Below, one piece after another: positions 24,958 through 32,829 of a stretch of DNA of 57,978 nucleotides. The notes beneath the pieces were generated by a model. It saw only the letters and a program-made list of their open reading frames with translations. It made no database searches and was not told the DNA's origin. Made by a program: the position numbers and the translations under genes. This DNA comes from Leifsonia aquatica H1aii (GTDB taxonomy: Bacteria; Actinomycetota; Actinomycetes; Actinomycetales; Microbacteriaceae). The stretch spans positions 1-57,978 of the forward strand of contig NZ_AYMR01000022.1 of the NCBI RefSeq assembly GCF_000633535.1, given 5' to 3'. How positions within the stretch are numbered: position 1 is the stretch's first letter; every line of letters starts with the position of its first letter.

Positions 24958-25173
24958 ATGGACAGCAGCACCCTCCGCACCCTCGCCGGCGACGCCGGGT
25001 CCGACGACCCGATCGTCGCCCTGCGCGCCATCGCCCGGATGCACAGCGAGCTCGACCGGCTCGAGGCCGTCGCCGTGCGGCGTGCGCGCAACGCCAACGC
25101 GACCTGGCAGCTCATCGCACTCGCCCTCGGTGTCAGCAAACAGGCAGTCCACAAGAAGTACGGTCGGATGTAG
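24958..25173 (+). CDS. Small helix-turn-helix transcriptional regulator (71 aa)
   Basis: The 71-residue product begins MDSSTLRTLAGDAG. Residues 20-45 form a charged helix (ALRAIARMHSELDRLEAVAV), and residues 48-70 hold a helix-turn-helix of the actinobacterial type WQLIALALGVSKQAVHKKYG. It has no ligand-binding or dimerisation domain beyond the helix. The promoter is overlapped by two palindromes, so autorepression is likely, and the divergent ABC-2 exporter and the downstream ABC exporter (57 bp away) are probable targets. Such short WxxIAxALGVSKQAVH proteins occur in actinobacteria, often near stress or transport genes. The exact ligand, if any, is unknown. Confidence 0.85.
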   Translation: MDSSTLRTLAGDAGSDDPIVALRAIARMHSELDRLEAVAVRRARNANATWQLIALALGVSKQAVHKKYGRM

Positions 25174-25230
25174 ACCGCGCCGCACATCTGCGTACCCTCG
25201 TCGAGACGAAGCCCCGAAACGGAAAGACCA

Positions 25231-27243
25231 ATGACCTCCGAGCAGCCCGCCGCGTCCACCCGACGCCGCTCCCCCTTCTCCCGGCGCCCCGACGACGCCG
25301 GCCCCCGCGCCCGCTTCGGGCAGCTCCTCCCCTATCTCTTCGAGCACAAGAAGGTGCTCGCCTGGGTCGTCGTGCTCAGCGTGCTGGGCGCGGCGGCGAG
25401 CCTCGCGCAGCCCCTGCTGGTCAGCCAGGTGATCGACATCGTGGGCAAGGGCGAGCCGCTGGGCGCGCTGGTGTGGGGACTCGTCGCGCTGGTCGTCGTG
25501 TCGGGTCTGATCTCCGGCTATCAGCACTACCTCCTGCAGCGCACCGGCGAGGGCGTGGTGCTCTCGTCGCGGCGCAAGCTCGTCGGCCGGATGCTGCGCC
25601 TGCCGATCAGCGAGTTCGACACCCGGCGGACCGGCGATCTCGTGTCCCGCGTCGGCTCCGACACCACGCTGCTGCGCGCCGTGCTGACCCAGGGGCTGGT
25701 CGAGGCGATCGGCGGAGCGCTGACCTTCGTCGGCGCCCTGATCGCGATGCTGATCATCGATCCCGTGCTGCTCGGCCTCACGGTGCTGGTCGTCGCCGTG
25801 TCCATCGTGGTCGTCACCCTCCTCTCCGGGCGCATCCGCGTCGCCAGCCAGAAGGCGCAGAACAAGGTGGGCGACCTCGCCGCGGCCGTCGAGCGCGCGA
25901 TCAGCTCCGTGCGCACGATCCGTGCGGCCAACGCGACCGACCGTGAGATCGCGGCCGTCGACGAGAACGCGACGGGGGCCTACCGGATGGGGATCCGAGT
26001 CGCCAAGATCTCGGCCCTGGTCGTCCCCGTCGCGGGCATCGCGATGCAGGTGTCGTTCCTCGTGGTGCTCGGCGTCGGCGGCTTCCGCGTCGCGAGCGGC
26101 GCGATCACGGTCGCGAACCTCGTGGCGTTCATCCTCTTCCTGTTCATGATGATCCTGCCGCTCGGTCAGGCGTTCGGCGCGATCGCAGCCGTCAACTCGG
26201 CGCTGGGGGCGCTCGGGCGCATCCAGGAGATCCTCGATCTGCCCACCGAGGACCAGCGCGACCGCGAGATCGCGCCCCTCGCGTGGACCGTCGGGGCGGC
26301 GAACGAAGGACTCGCCCCCGAGGCGCCGGCCATCGAGTTCGCCGACGTGCACTTCGCGTATCCCGAGCACGAGGAGAAGCCCGGCGACACGGGGACGGTC
26401 GACGCGTCCGCTCCGGCCGCCCGCCGGGAGCCGTCCGCCCCGCCGACGGTCGAGCGGGTGGCGGTGGAGGCGTTCGGCGGCGTGGATGTCGTGGCCGAGG
26501 CGGAGGCCGCGGCCGGCGCTGCGGAGCGCGGCGCCGAGGACGGTGCCGGCTCGCCCCACCACGGCGGCGTGCTGCACGGGGTGAGCTTCGCCGTGCCGCG
26601 CGGCAAGCGGACCGCGTTGGTCGGGCCGTCGGGTGCCGGCAAGTCGACCATCCTGGCCCTGATCGAGCGGTTCTACGACGTGGAGGCGGGCGAGGTGCGC
26701 TTCGGCGGCCTCGACATCCGGAGCCTGGAGCGCACGGCGCTGCGCGAGCAGATCGGCTATGTGGAGCAGGACGCCCCGGTGCTCGCCGGCTCGCTGCGCG
26801 ACAATCTCACCCTGTCGGCGCCGTACGCGACGGACGAGGCGTGCATCGACGTGCTGCACGCGGTCAACCTGACCGAGGTGCTGGAGCGCAGCGAGCTCGG
26901 ACTCGCCGCTCAGGTCGGAGAAGACGGCATCATGCTCTCGGGCGGCGAGCGCCAGCGCCTCGCCATCGCCCGCGCGCTGCTCGCCGCGCCGCCCGTGCTC
27001 CTGCTCGACGAGTCGACGTCGAGCCTCGACGGACGCAACGAGCAGCTCATGCGCGAGGCGATCGACGCGGTCGCGGAGGACCGCACCCTCCTGGTGATCG
27101 CACACCGCCTGTCCACGGTCGTCGACTCCGACCAGATCGTCGTGCTCGACCACGGCCGCGTCGTGGGCGTCGGCACCCACTCGGAGCTCGTCGCCAGCAC
27201 CCCGCTCTACCGCGACCTCGCGAAGCATCAGCTCCTCGTCTGA
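25231..27243 (+). CDS. ABC exporter, fused membrane and ATPase domains (MsbA/LmrA type)
   Basis: 670 residues; ATG at 25231 with GGAAAG upstream. Six membrane helices (about residues 40-330) are followed by an ATP-binding domain with Walker A GPSGAGKST (about 466-474), signature LSGGERQRLAIARALL (about 570) and Walker B VLLLDESTSSLD (about 590), then an intact H-loop (IAHRLS). The oddity is an Ala/Glu/Pro-rich insert of about 65 residues (about 380-444) between the first beta strand of the ATPase domain (FADVHFAYPE) and VLHGVSFAVPRG, where normal family members have only a few residues. It probably exports drugs or lipids as a homodimer. It may be co-transcribed with the small HTH gene. Confidence 0.93.
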   Translation: MTSEQPAASTRRRSPFSRRPDDAGPRARFGQLLPYLFEHKKVLAWVVVLSVLGAAASLAQPLLVSQVIDIVGKGEPLGALVWGLVALVVVSGLISGYQHYLLQRTGEGVVLSSRRKLVGRMLRLPISEFDTRRTGDLVSRVGSDTTLLRAVLTQGLVEAIGGALTFVGALIAMLIIDPVLLGLTVLVVAVSIVVVTLLSGRIRVASQKAQNKVGDLAAAVERAISSVRTIRAANATDREIAAVDENATGAYRMGIRVAKISALVVPVAGIAMQVSFLVVLGVGGFRVASGAITVANLVAFILFLFMMILPLGQAFGAIAAVNSALGALGRIQEILDLPTEDQRDREIAPLAWTVGAANEGLAPEAPAIEFADVHFAYPEHEEKPGDTGTVDASAPAARREPSAPPTVERVAVEAFGGVDVVAEAEAAAGAAERGAEDGAGSPHHGGVLHGVSFAVPRGKRTALVGPSGAGKSTILALIERFYDVEAGEVRFGGLDIRSLERTALREQIGYVEQDAPVLAGSLRDNLTLSAPYATDEACIDVLHAVNLTEVLERSELGLAAQVGEDGIMLSGGERQRLAIARALLAAPPVLLLDESTSSLDGRNEQLMREAIDAVAEDRTLLVIAHRLSTVVDSDQIVVLDHGRVVGVGTHSELVASTPLYRDLAKHQLLV

Positions 27244-27257
27244 CCCCCTCCCCCCGA

Positions 27258-27301
27258 ACCGCCGAGTACGCGGAAAGTACGCCGAAAACCGCCGAGTACG
27301 C
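27258..27301. repeat. Direct repeat of ACCGCCGAGTACGC
   Basis: Two copies, at 27258-27271 and 27288-27301, separated by a partly similar AAAGTACGCCGA stretch. The second copy is the left arm of the terminator hairpin that follows. Confidence 0.7.
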
Positions 27302-27324
27302 AGAGATTCTGCGTACTCGGCGGT
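27288..27324. terminator. Perfect 17-bp hairpin between convergent genes
   Basis: Arms 27288-27304 and 27308-27324 are perfect complements with a 3-base loop (GAT); the left arm is ACCGCCGAGTACGCAGA. It sits between the ends of the ABC exporter and pckG and can terminate both. There is no T-tract, as is usual in high-GC actinobacteria. Its outer end (CTCGGCGGTCA) is shared with the hairpin at 53279-53333. Confidence 0.75.
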
Positions 27325-27353
27325 CACGTATCAGGAGCGCGAGGCCTCCGGGG

Positions 27354-29237
27354 TCAGGCGCGCAGGTGGTAGCGCAGGGAGGCGAGCTCGGCGTGCAGGG
27401 CCGCCGGGACGCGGCTGCCGAAGCGGTCGAAGAACGCGTCGGTCAGCTCGCACTCCGCCAGCCAGCTGTCGCGGTCGACGTCGAAGAGCGCCTCGACGTC
27501 CGCCGCCGGCAGGTCCAGCCCGTCGAGGTCCAGCTCGTCGATGCGCGGGAGGCGGCCGATCGGCGACTCCACCGCACCTGCGCTGCCCTCCACCCGGCGG
27601 GCGATCCACTCGATGACGCGTGCGTTCTCGCTGAAACCCGGCCAGAGGAAGGAGCCGTCGTCACCCTTCCGGAACCAGTTGACCTGGAAGACCGCAGGGG
27701 CGTCGGCACCCAGCTTCTCGCCCATCGCGAGCCAGTGCCCCCAGTAGTCGGCCATGTTGTAGCCGCAGAACGGGAGCATCGCGAACGGGTCGCGCCGCAG
27801 CTCTCCGACAGTGCCCTCGGCCGCGGCCGTCTGCTCGGACGAGATCGTCGCACCGATGAAGACCCCGTGCGTCCAGTCCCTGGCCTGCGCCACCAGCGGC
27901 ACGTTGGTCGCGCGACGACCGCCGAACAGGATGGCGTCGATCGGCACGCCGTCAAACGCGTCCCAGTCGTCCGAGATGGCCGGGCACTGCGCCGCGGCGA
28001 CGGTGAAGCGCGAGTTCGGGTGGGCCGCCGGCCGGCCGGACTCCGGGGTCCACTCGTTGCCCTGCCAGTCGATGAGATGCGCGGGCGCCTCCTCGGTCAG
28101 CCCCTCCCACCAGACGTCGCCGTCGTCGCGGAGCGCCACGTTGGTGAAGATCGTGTTGCCCCACAGCGTCTCCACCGCCGTCGCGTTGGTGAGTTCGCCG
28201 GTGCCGGGCGCGACGCCGAAGAAGCCCGCCTCGGGGTTGATGGCGCGCAGCCGGCCGTCCGGACCCTGCCGCAGCCAGGCGATGTCGTCGCCGACCGTCT
28301 CGACCTTCCAGCCGGGGATGCTCGGCTTGAGCATGGCGAGGTTGGTCTTGCCGCACGCGGACGGGAACGCCGCGGCGAAGTGGAAGGCCCGCCCCTCGGG
28401 CGACGTGACCTTGACGATGAGCATGTGCTCGGCGAGCCAGCCCTCGTCGCGCGCCATGACCGAGGCGATGCGCAGCGCGAAGCACTTCTTGGCCAGGATG
28501 GCGTTGCCGCCGTAGCCGGAGCCGTACGACCAGATCTCGCGGGTCTCCGGGAACTGCACGATGTACTTCGTCTCGTTGCACGGCCAGGCGACGTCGTCAC
28601 GGCGGTGGCCGGCGGCGTCGATCAGCGGGGCGCCGACGCTGTGGACGGTGGGCACCCAGGGCTGGCCGGCGGCGATGAGGTCGAGGACCGTGCTCGTGAC
28701 CCGGGTCATCATCCCCATGCTGACGGCCACGTAGGCCGAGTCGGTGAGCTGGATGCCCACCTGGGAGAGGGGCCCGCCGACCGGGCCCATCGAGAACGGG
28801 ACCACGTACATGGTGCGGCCGCGCATGCTCCCCGCGAAGACCTCGCGCAGCTCGGCCCGCATCCCCTCGGGCTCGCGCCAGTTGTTCGTCGGCCCGGCGT
28901 CGGCCTCGTCGAGCGAGCAGATGAAGGTGCGGTCCTCCACGCGGGCCACATCGCCCGGATCGGTGCGGGCGAGGAAGCTGTTGGGTCGCCACTCCGGATT
29001 GAGCCGGATCAGCTTGCCCTCGGCGACGAGCTGCTTGGTGAGGCCGTCGGCCTCCCCCAGCGAGCCGTCGCACCAGACGACCGTGTCGGGCTGCGTCAGG
29101 TCGGCGATGCCGTCGACCCAGGAGCGCAGCGCGGCGAGGCCGGCGGGCGCGTCACCGTATCGTGCGTCCTCGCGCTCGTCGCGTCGGCCCGCGTCGGTGC
29201 GGTCGGTGTCGGTCAGCGGAAGGTCGGCGATGGTCAT
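27354..29237 (-). CDS. pckG: Phosphoenolpyruvate carboxykinase (GTP)
   Basis: 627 residues, normal for the GTP-dependent enzyme. It converts oxaloacetate and GTP to PEP, GDP and CO2, the entry step of gluconeogenesis. Visible motifs are the kinase-1a P-loop [13 protein letters not shown] (about residue 290), the GTP-enzyme [13 protein letters not shown] segment and the substrate loop [13 protein letters not shown] chose the ATG at 29237 because AGAGG then sits about 8 bases upstream; the ATG at 29246 directly abuts that sequence. The gene is divergent from a RamB-type regulator, with a 107-bp shared control region. This fits regulation by carbon source. Confidence 0.97.
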   Translation of the reverse strand: MTIADLPLTDTDRTDAGRRDEREDARYGDAPAGLAALRSWVDGIADLTQPDTVVWCDGSLGEADGLTKQLVAEGKLIRLNPEWRPNSFLARTDPGDVARVEDRTFICSLDEADAGPTNNWREPEGMRAELREVFAGSMRGRTMYVVPFSMGPVGGPLSQVGIQLTDSAYVAVSMGMMTRVTSTVLDLIAAGQPWVPTVHSVGAPLIDAAGHRRDDVAWPCNETKYIVQFPETREIWSYGSGYGGNAILAKKCFALRIASVMARDEGWLAEHMLIVKVTSPEGRAFHFAAAFPSACGKTNLAMLKPSIPGWKVETVGDDIAWLRQGPDGRLRAINPEAGFFGVAPGTGELTNATAVETLWGNTIFTNVALRDDGDVWWEGLTEEAPAHLIDWQGNEWTPESGRPAAHPNSRFTVAAAQCPAISDDWDAFDGVPIDAILFGGRRATNVPLVAQARDWTHGVFIGATISSEQTAAAEGTVGELRRDPFAMLPFCGYNMADYWGHWLAMGEKLGADAPAVFQVNWFRKGDDGSFLWPGFSENARVIEWIARRVEGSAGAVESPIGRLPRIDELDLDGLDLPAADVEALFDVDRDSWLAECELTDAFFDRFGSRVPAALHAELASLRYHLRA

Positions 29238-29320
29238 TCCCGTCATCCTCTCGGTCGGAAAGAAGTGCTGTGAAACCAGCTTCCGCGACGTTCTGCTCGC
29301 TCACGAGGGAAAAGGAGCGC

Positions 29321-29338
29321 AAAGAATCGCGAATCTTT
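29321..29338. promoter_or_regulatory. Imperfect palindrome between pckG and the RamB-type regulator
   Basis: AAAGAATCGCGAATCTTT is symmetric apart from one mismatched pair and is flanked by GCGC and CGC, which makes GCAAAG and CTTTCGC half-sites. It lies just upstream of the -10 of the regulator. It is a candidate autoregulatory and pckG control site. Confidence 0.45.
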
Positions 29339-29341
29339 CGC

Positions 29342-29347
29342 TAATGT
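29342..29347 (+). promoter_or_regulatory. -10 element of the RamB-type gene (leaderless)
   Basis: TAATGT, with the ATG at 29354 seven bases downstream, where the transcript start is expected. No clear -35 is visible. Confidence 0.45.
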
Positions 29348-29353
29348 GAAGGC

Positions 29354-30808
29354 ATGGAGCCGATCATCGCCGATTCGGGCGCGGACATCGCGACCCTCGG
29401 CCACCGCATCCGCCACTTCCGCACCACCCGCGGGCTCACTCTCGACGAGCTGGGCGCCGTCGTCGGAGTCGCACCGAGCCAGCTGTCCCTGATCGAGAAC
29501 GGCAAGCGCGAGCCGCGGGTCACGCTGCTGGTCACCCTCGCGAACGCGCTCGGCGTGCAACTGGCCGATCTGCTGTCCGCCGAGCCGCCGGACGAGCGGG
29601 CGGCCCTCGAGATCGAGCTCTCGCGGGCCCAGCGCGGCACCCTGTACGGCTCGCTCGGACTCCCCGCGGTGAAGCCGACGAAGGGCACGCCGACGGAGAC
29701 GCTGGAGGCCCTCGTCGGCCTGCACCGCGAGCTCGCGCGCCGCGCGACCGAGGCGATCGCGACCCCGGAGGAGGCCCGACGGGCCAACACGGAGCTGCGC
29801 GAGCGGATGCGGGCCCAGAACAACTACATCCCCGCGATCGAGGAGCTCGCGGAGGAGCGCGTGCGCGCGTCCGGCCACACCCGAGGGGCCCTCACCCACC
29901 GCGAGGTGAGCGTGATGGCGGAGCAGCTGGGCTTCGAGCTGATCTATGCGAGCGACCTGCCTCGCTCGACCCGGTCGATCACCGACCTGGAGAACGGACG
30001 GATCTACCTGCCGCCGGCCTCCATCCCCGGCGGCCACGGGCTCCGGTCGATGGCCCTGCAGGCGATGGCGCACCGCCTGCTCGGGCACGAGCGCCCCGAG
30101 AGCTACGCGGACTTCCTGCGGCAGCGCCTCGAGATCAACTACTTCGCCGCCTGCTGCCTCATGCCGCGAGACGCGGCCGTGGCGTTCCTCGACGAGGCGA
30201 AGAAGGAGAAGGACCTCGCCGTCGAGGACTTCCGCGACGCGTTCGGCGTCACCCACGAGGCGGCAGCCCTGCGGCTGACCAACCTGGCGACCACGCACCT
30301 CGACATGACACTGCACTTCCTGCGGGTGGGCGACGACGGTGCCCTCTACAAGGGCTACGAGAACGACGGGCTGCCGCTGCCGACGGATGTCACCGGGTCG
30401 ATCGAGGGCCAGGTGGTGTGCCGCGAATGGGGCGCGCGCGGTGCGTTCACGCACACCAACCGCACCACCGAGCTCTACCAGTACACCGACACCCCCGTCG
30501 GGACGTACTGGTGCGCCACCCAGGTCGGTTCCACCGCCGAGGGCGGCTACTCCATCAGCGTGGGGGTGCCCTTCGACCAGGCGAAGTGGTTCCGCGGGCG
30601 CGAGACGACCGTGCGGGCCGAGTCGCGCTGCCCGGACGAGTCCTGCTGCAAGCGGGCACCGGCCGAGCTGTCCGGTCGCTGGTCGGGCAAAGCGTGGCCC
30701 AGCGCCCGCCTGCACGCCCACATCCTGTCGCCGCTGCCCTCCGGATCCTTCCCCGGCGTGGACGACTCCGACGTTTACCGCTTCCTGCAGCAGCACTCCG
30801 GCGCCTGA
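29354..30808 (+). CDS. RamB/ScfR-type XRE transcriptional regulator
   Basis: 484 residues. An N-terminal XRE helix-turn-helix occupies about residues 15-70 (GLTLDELGAVVGVAPSQLSL, then IENG). An IrrE/ImmA-like domain follows (about 150-330), in which the protease HExxH is replaced by AHRLLGH, so it should not be a peptidase. A C-terminal short-chain-fatty-acyl sensor-type domain has a Cys cluster (CPDESCC). This matches RamB of Corynebacterium, a regulator of acetate and glyoxylate metabolism, and PrpR-like proteins of mycobacteria, which sense acyl-CoA. Divergence from pckG and the convergent thiolase/dehydrogenase operon suggest control of growth on acetate or short-chain acids. Confidence 0.9.
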   Translation: MEPIIADSGADIATLGHRIRHFRTTRGLTLDELGAVVGVAPSQLSLIENGKREPRVTLLVTLANALGVQLADLLSAEPPDERAALEIELSRAQRGTLYGSLGLPAVKPTKGTPTETLEALVGLHRELARRATEAIATPEEARRANTELRERMRAQNNYIPAIEELAEERVRASGHTRGALTHREVSVMAEQLGFELIYASDLPRSTRSITDLENGRIYLPPASIPGGHGLRSMALQAMAHRLLGHERPESYADFLRQRLEINYFAACCLMPRDAAVAFLDEAKKEKDLAVEDFRDAFGVTHEAAALRLTNLATTHLDMTLHFLRVGDDGALYKGYENDGLPLPTDVTGSIEGQVVCREWGARGAFTHTNRTTELYQYTDTPVGTYWCATQVGSTAEGGYSISVGVPFDQAKWFRGRETTVRAESRCPDESCCKRAPAELSGRWSGKAWPSARLHAHILSPLPSGSFPGVDDSDVYRFLQQHSGA

Positions 30809-30818
30809 CGCCGCGGGC

Positions 30819-30836
30819 GGCGCCGGCACCGGCGCC
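30819..30836. terminator. GC hairpin between convergent genes
   Basis: GGCGCCGG and CCGGCGCC flank a 2-base CA. The hairpin lies between the ends of the RamB-type gene and the HSD10-type dehydrogenase gene. It is short and very GC-rich, and there is no T-tract. Confidence 0.5.
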
Positions 30837-30844
30837 GGTGCGCG

Positions 30845-31618
30845 CTACTTCGGCTGCATGCGGATGGCGCCGTCGAGGCGGATGGTCTCGCCGTTGAGCA
30901 TGGCGTTCCCGACGATGTGCCGCACCAGGGCGGCGTATTCGGCGGGCTTGCCGAGGCGGGAGGGGTGCGGCACCTGGGCGGCGAGGGAGTCCTGGGCGGC
31001 CTGCGGCAGCCCGGCCATCATCGGCGTCTCGAAGATGCCGGGGGCGATGGTCACCACACGGACCAGGCTGCGGGCGAGCTCCCGCGCGATCGGGAGGGTC
31101 ATGGCCGCGACCCCGCCCTTGGAGGCCGCGTAGGCGGGCTGGCCGATCTGCCCGTCGAACGCGGCGACGGAGGCGGTGTTGACGATGACGCCGCGCTCGG
31201 GGCCGAACTCGCCCTCGACCGGCTCGGTCTCCACCATGGCCGCGGCCGCGAGCCGGGTGACGTTGAAGGTGCCGATCAGGTTCACCCGCACGACGCGCTC
31301 GAAGTCCTCGATCGGGAGCACACCGTCGCGGCCGAGCATCCGAGCGGCGGTCGCGATGCCCGCGCAGTTGACCACGATGCGCAGCGGAGCGAGTTCCGAG
31401 GCCGCATCGACGGCCGCCTGCACCTGGTCGCCGTCGGTCACGTCACCGGGGACGAACCGCGCCGTGGGGCCGAGGGCGGTCGCGGCCTTCTCCCCCTGCG
31501 AGCCGGGCAGGTCGAGCAGGACGACGCGGGCGCCCGCGTCGGTGAGGGCGCGGGCCGTGGCGTTGCCGAGACCGCTCGCACCTCCGGTGACGAGGGCCGA
31601 GCATCCGTCGATCAGCAT
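30845..31618 (-). CDS. HSD10-type short-chain 3-hydroxyacyl-CoA dehydrogenase
   Basis: 257 residues of the SDR fold. The NAD-binding motif is TGGASGLG (11-18), followed by VNCAGI and the catalytic Ser/Tyr/Lys set ([19 protein letters not shown]). The Asp at the end of beta 2 (LLDLPG) indicates NAD over NADP. The closest functional match I recognise is type II 3-hydroxyacyl-CoA dehydrogenase (HSD17B10-like), which oxidises 3-hydroxyacyl-CoA or 2-methyl-3-hydroxybutyryl-CoA. It is last in an operon with a thiolase (19-bp gap; GAAGGAG before the ATG), so the two enzymes would carry out consecutive beta-oxidation steps. Confidence 0.88.
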   Translation of the reverse strand: MLIDGCSALVTGGASGLGNATARALTDAGARVVLLDLPGSQGEKAATALGPTARFVPGDVTDGDQVQAAVDAASELAPLRIVVNCAGIATAARMLGRDGVLPIEDFERVVRVNLIGTFNVTRLAAAAMVETEPVEGEFGPERGVIVNTASVAAFDGQIGQPAYAASKGGVAAMTLPIARELARSLVRVVTIAPGIFETPMMAGLPQAAQDSLAAQVPHPSRLGKPAEYAALVRHIVGNAMLNGETIRLDGAIRMQPK

Positions 31619-31637
31619 GGGTCTCCTTCCGTGCGCC

Positions 31638-32828
31638 TCAGCGCAGCACTTCGATCAGGGTCGCGTTGGCGGTCCCTCCGCCCTCGCACATCGTCTGCAG
31701 CCCGTAGCGGCCGCCGGTCGCCTCGAGCTCGTTCAGCAGGGTCCCGAGCAGGCGGGTCCCGGAGGAGCCGAGCGCGTGACCGAGGGCGATGGCACCGCCG
31801 CGCGGGTTCAGCCGGGCGGGGTCAGCGTCGAACTCGCGCTGCCAGAACAACGGCACGGAGGCGAAGGCCTCGTTCACCTCGTAGGCGTCGATCTCGTCGA
31901 AGCGGACGCCGCTGCGGTCCAGCAGCTTCTGTGTGGCGGGAAGGATCCCGGTCAGCATGAACAGCGGGTCGCTCCCGGCGACGGCGAACGAGTGGAAGCG
32001 GGCACGTGGGCGCAGCCCGAGCCGCGCGGCCGCCTCCCGGCTCATGATGAGAGCGGCCGAGGCGCCATCGGTCAGCGGAGACGAGTTGCCCGGCGTGATG
32101 CGCCAGTCGAGCTGGGGGAAACGCGCGGCCAGCTCGTCCGTGCGGAACGCCGGCGCCAGGGCCGCCAGCTTCTCCGCCGTGGTCCCCGGCCGGATGGTCT
32201 CGTCGGCGATCACGCTCCCGCTGTCGGGGGTGGGCACGGCGACGAGCTCCCCCTCGAAGGCGCCGCTCGCTGCGGCCTCCGCCGCCCGCTGGTGGGACGC
32301 AGCGGCGAAGTCGTCCAGTTCGGCGCGGGAGATGTCCCACCGCTCGGCGATCAGCTCGGCGGAGACGCCCTGACCCACGAGCCCCTCGGGATAGCGGGCG
32401 TGCAGGAGCGCGCCGCCCCGCGAGGCGCCGCCGACGTTCGAGCCGAGCGGCGCCCGGCTCATCGACTCGACACCGCACGCGATCACGATGTCGGAGACGC
32501 CGGAGAGCACGCCCTGTGCGGCGAAGGCCGCGGCCTGCTGACTCGACCCGCACTGCCGGTCGATGGTCACCGCCGGCACACTCTCGGGGAAGCCCGCGCT
32601 CAGCACCGCTGTCCGGGTGATGTTCGCCGCCTGTTCGCCCGACTGGGTGACGCATCCCCCGATGACGTCGTCGATCACGGCCGGGTCGATCCCCGTGCGG
32701 GCGACGAGCTCGATCAGCACCCCGGCGAGCAGGTCAGCCGGGTGGATGTCGGACAACTCCCCGTCCGGCTTGCCGCGCCCGGACGGGGTGCGGACGACGT
32801 CGACGATGACGGCTTCGGTGGACGGCAT
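31638..32828 (-). CDS. Acetyl-CoA C-acyltransferase (thiolase)
   Basis: 396 residues, normal length. The acylated Cys is Cys93 ([10 protein letters not shown]), the His motif is [10 protein letters not shown] (about 352) and the second Cys motif is MCEGGGTAN (about 382), so the active site is complete. It performs thiolytic cleavage of 3-ketoacyl-CoA (or the reverse condensation) in the cytoplasm. It starts one base after the stop of the aldehyde dehydrogenase and precedes the HSD10-type dehydrogenase. The context suggests degradation of a short or branched acyl-CoA. Confidence 0.93.
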   Translation of the reverse strand: MPSTEAVIVDVVRTPSGRGKPDGELSDIHPADLLAGVLIELVARTGIDPAVIDDVIGGCVTQSGEQAANITRTAVLSAGFPESVPAVTIDRQCGSSQQAAAFAAQGVLSGVSDIVIACGVESMSRAPLGSNVGGASRGGALLHARYPEGLVGQGVSAELIAERWDISRAELDDFAAASHQRAAEAAASGAFEGELVAVPTPDSGSVIADETIRPGTTAEKLAALAPAFRTDELAARFPQLDWRITPGNSSPLTDGASAALIMSREAAARLGLRPRARFHSFAVAGSDPLFMLTGILPATQKLLDRSGVRFDEIDAYEVNEAFASVPLFWQREFDADPARLNPRGGAIALGHALGSSGTRLLGTLLNELEATGGRYGLQTMCEGGGTANATLIEVLR

Positions 32829-32829
32829 G

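Noticed and set aside
27258-27324. CRISPR-like repeat pair
   Set aside because: Only two copies of 14 bp, one of them being a hairpin arm; there is no regular spacer array and no cas genes.
26283-29273. Long plus-strand frame spanning the end of the ABC exporter and antisense to pckG
   Set aside because: It crosses the terminator hairpin and is antisense to a clear PEP carboxykinase; its composition is that of a shadow frame.
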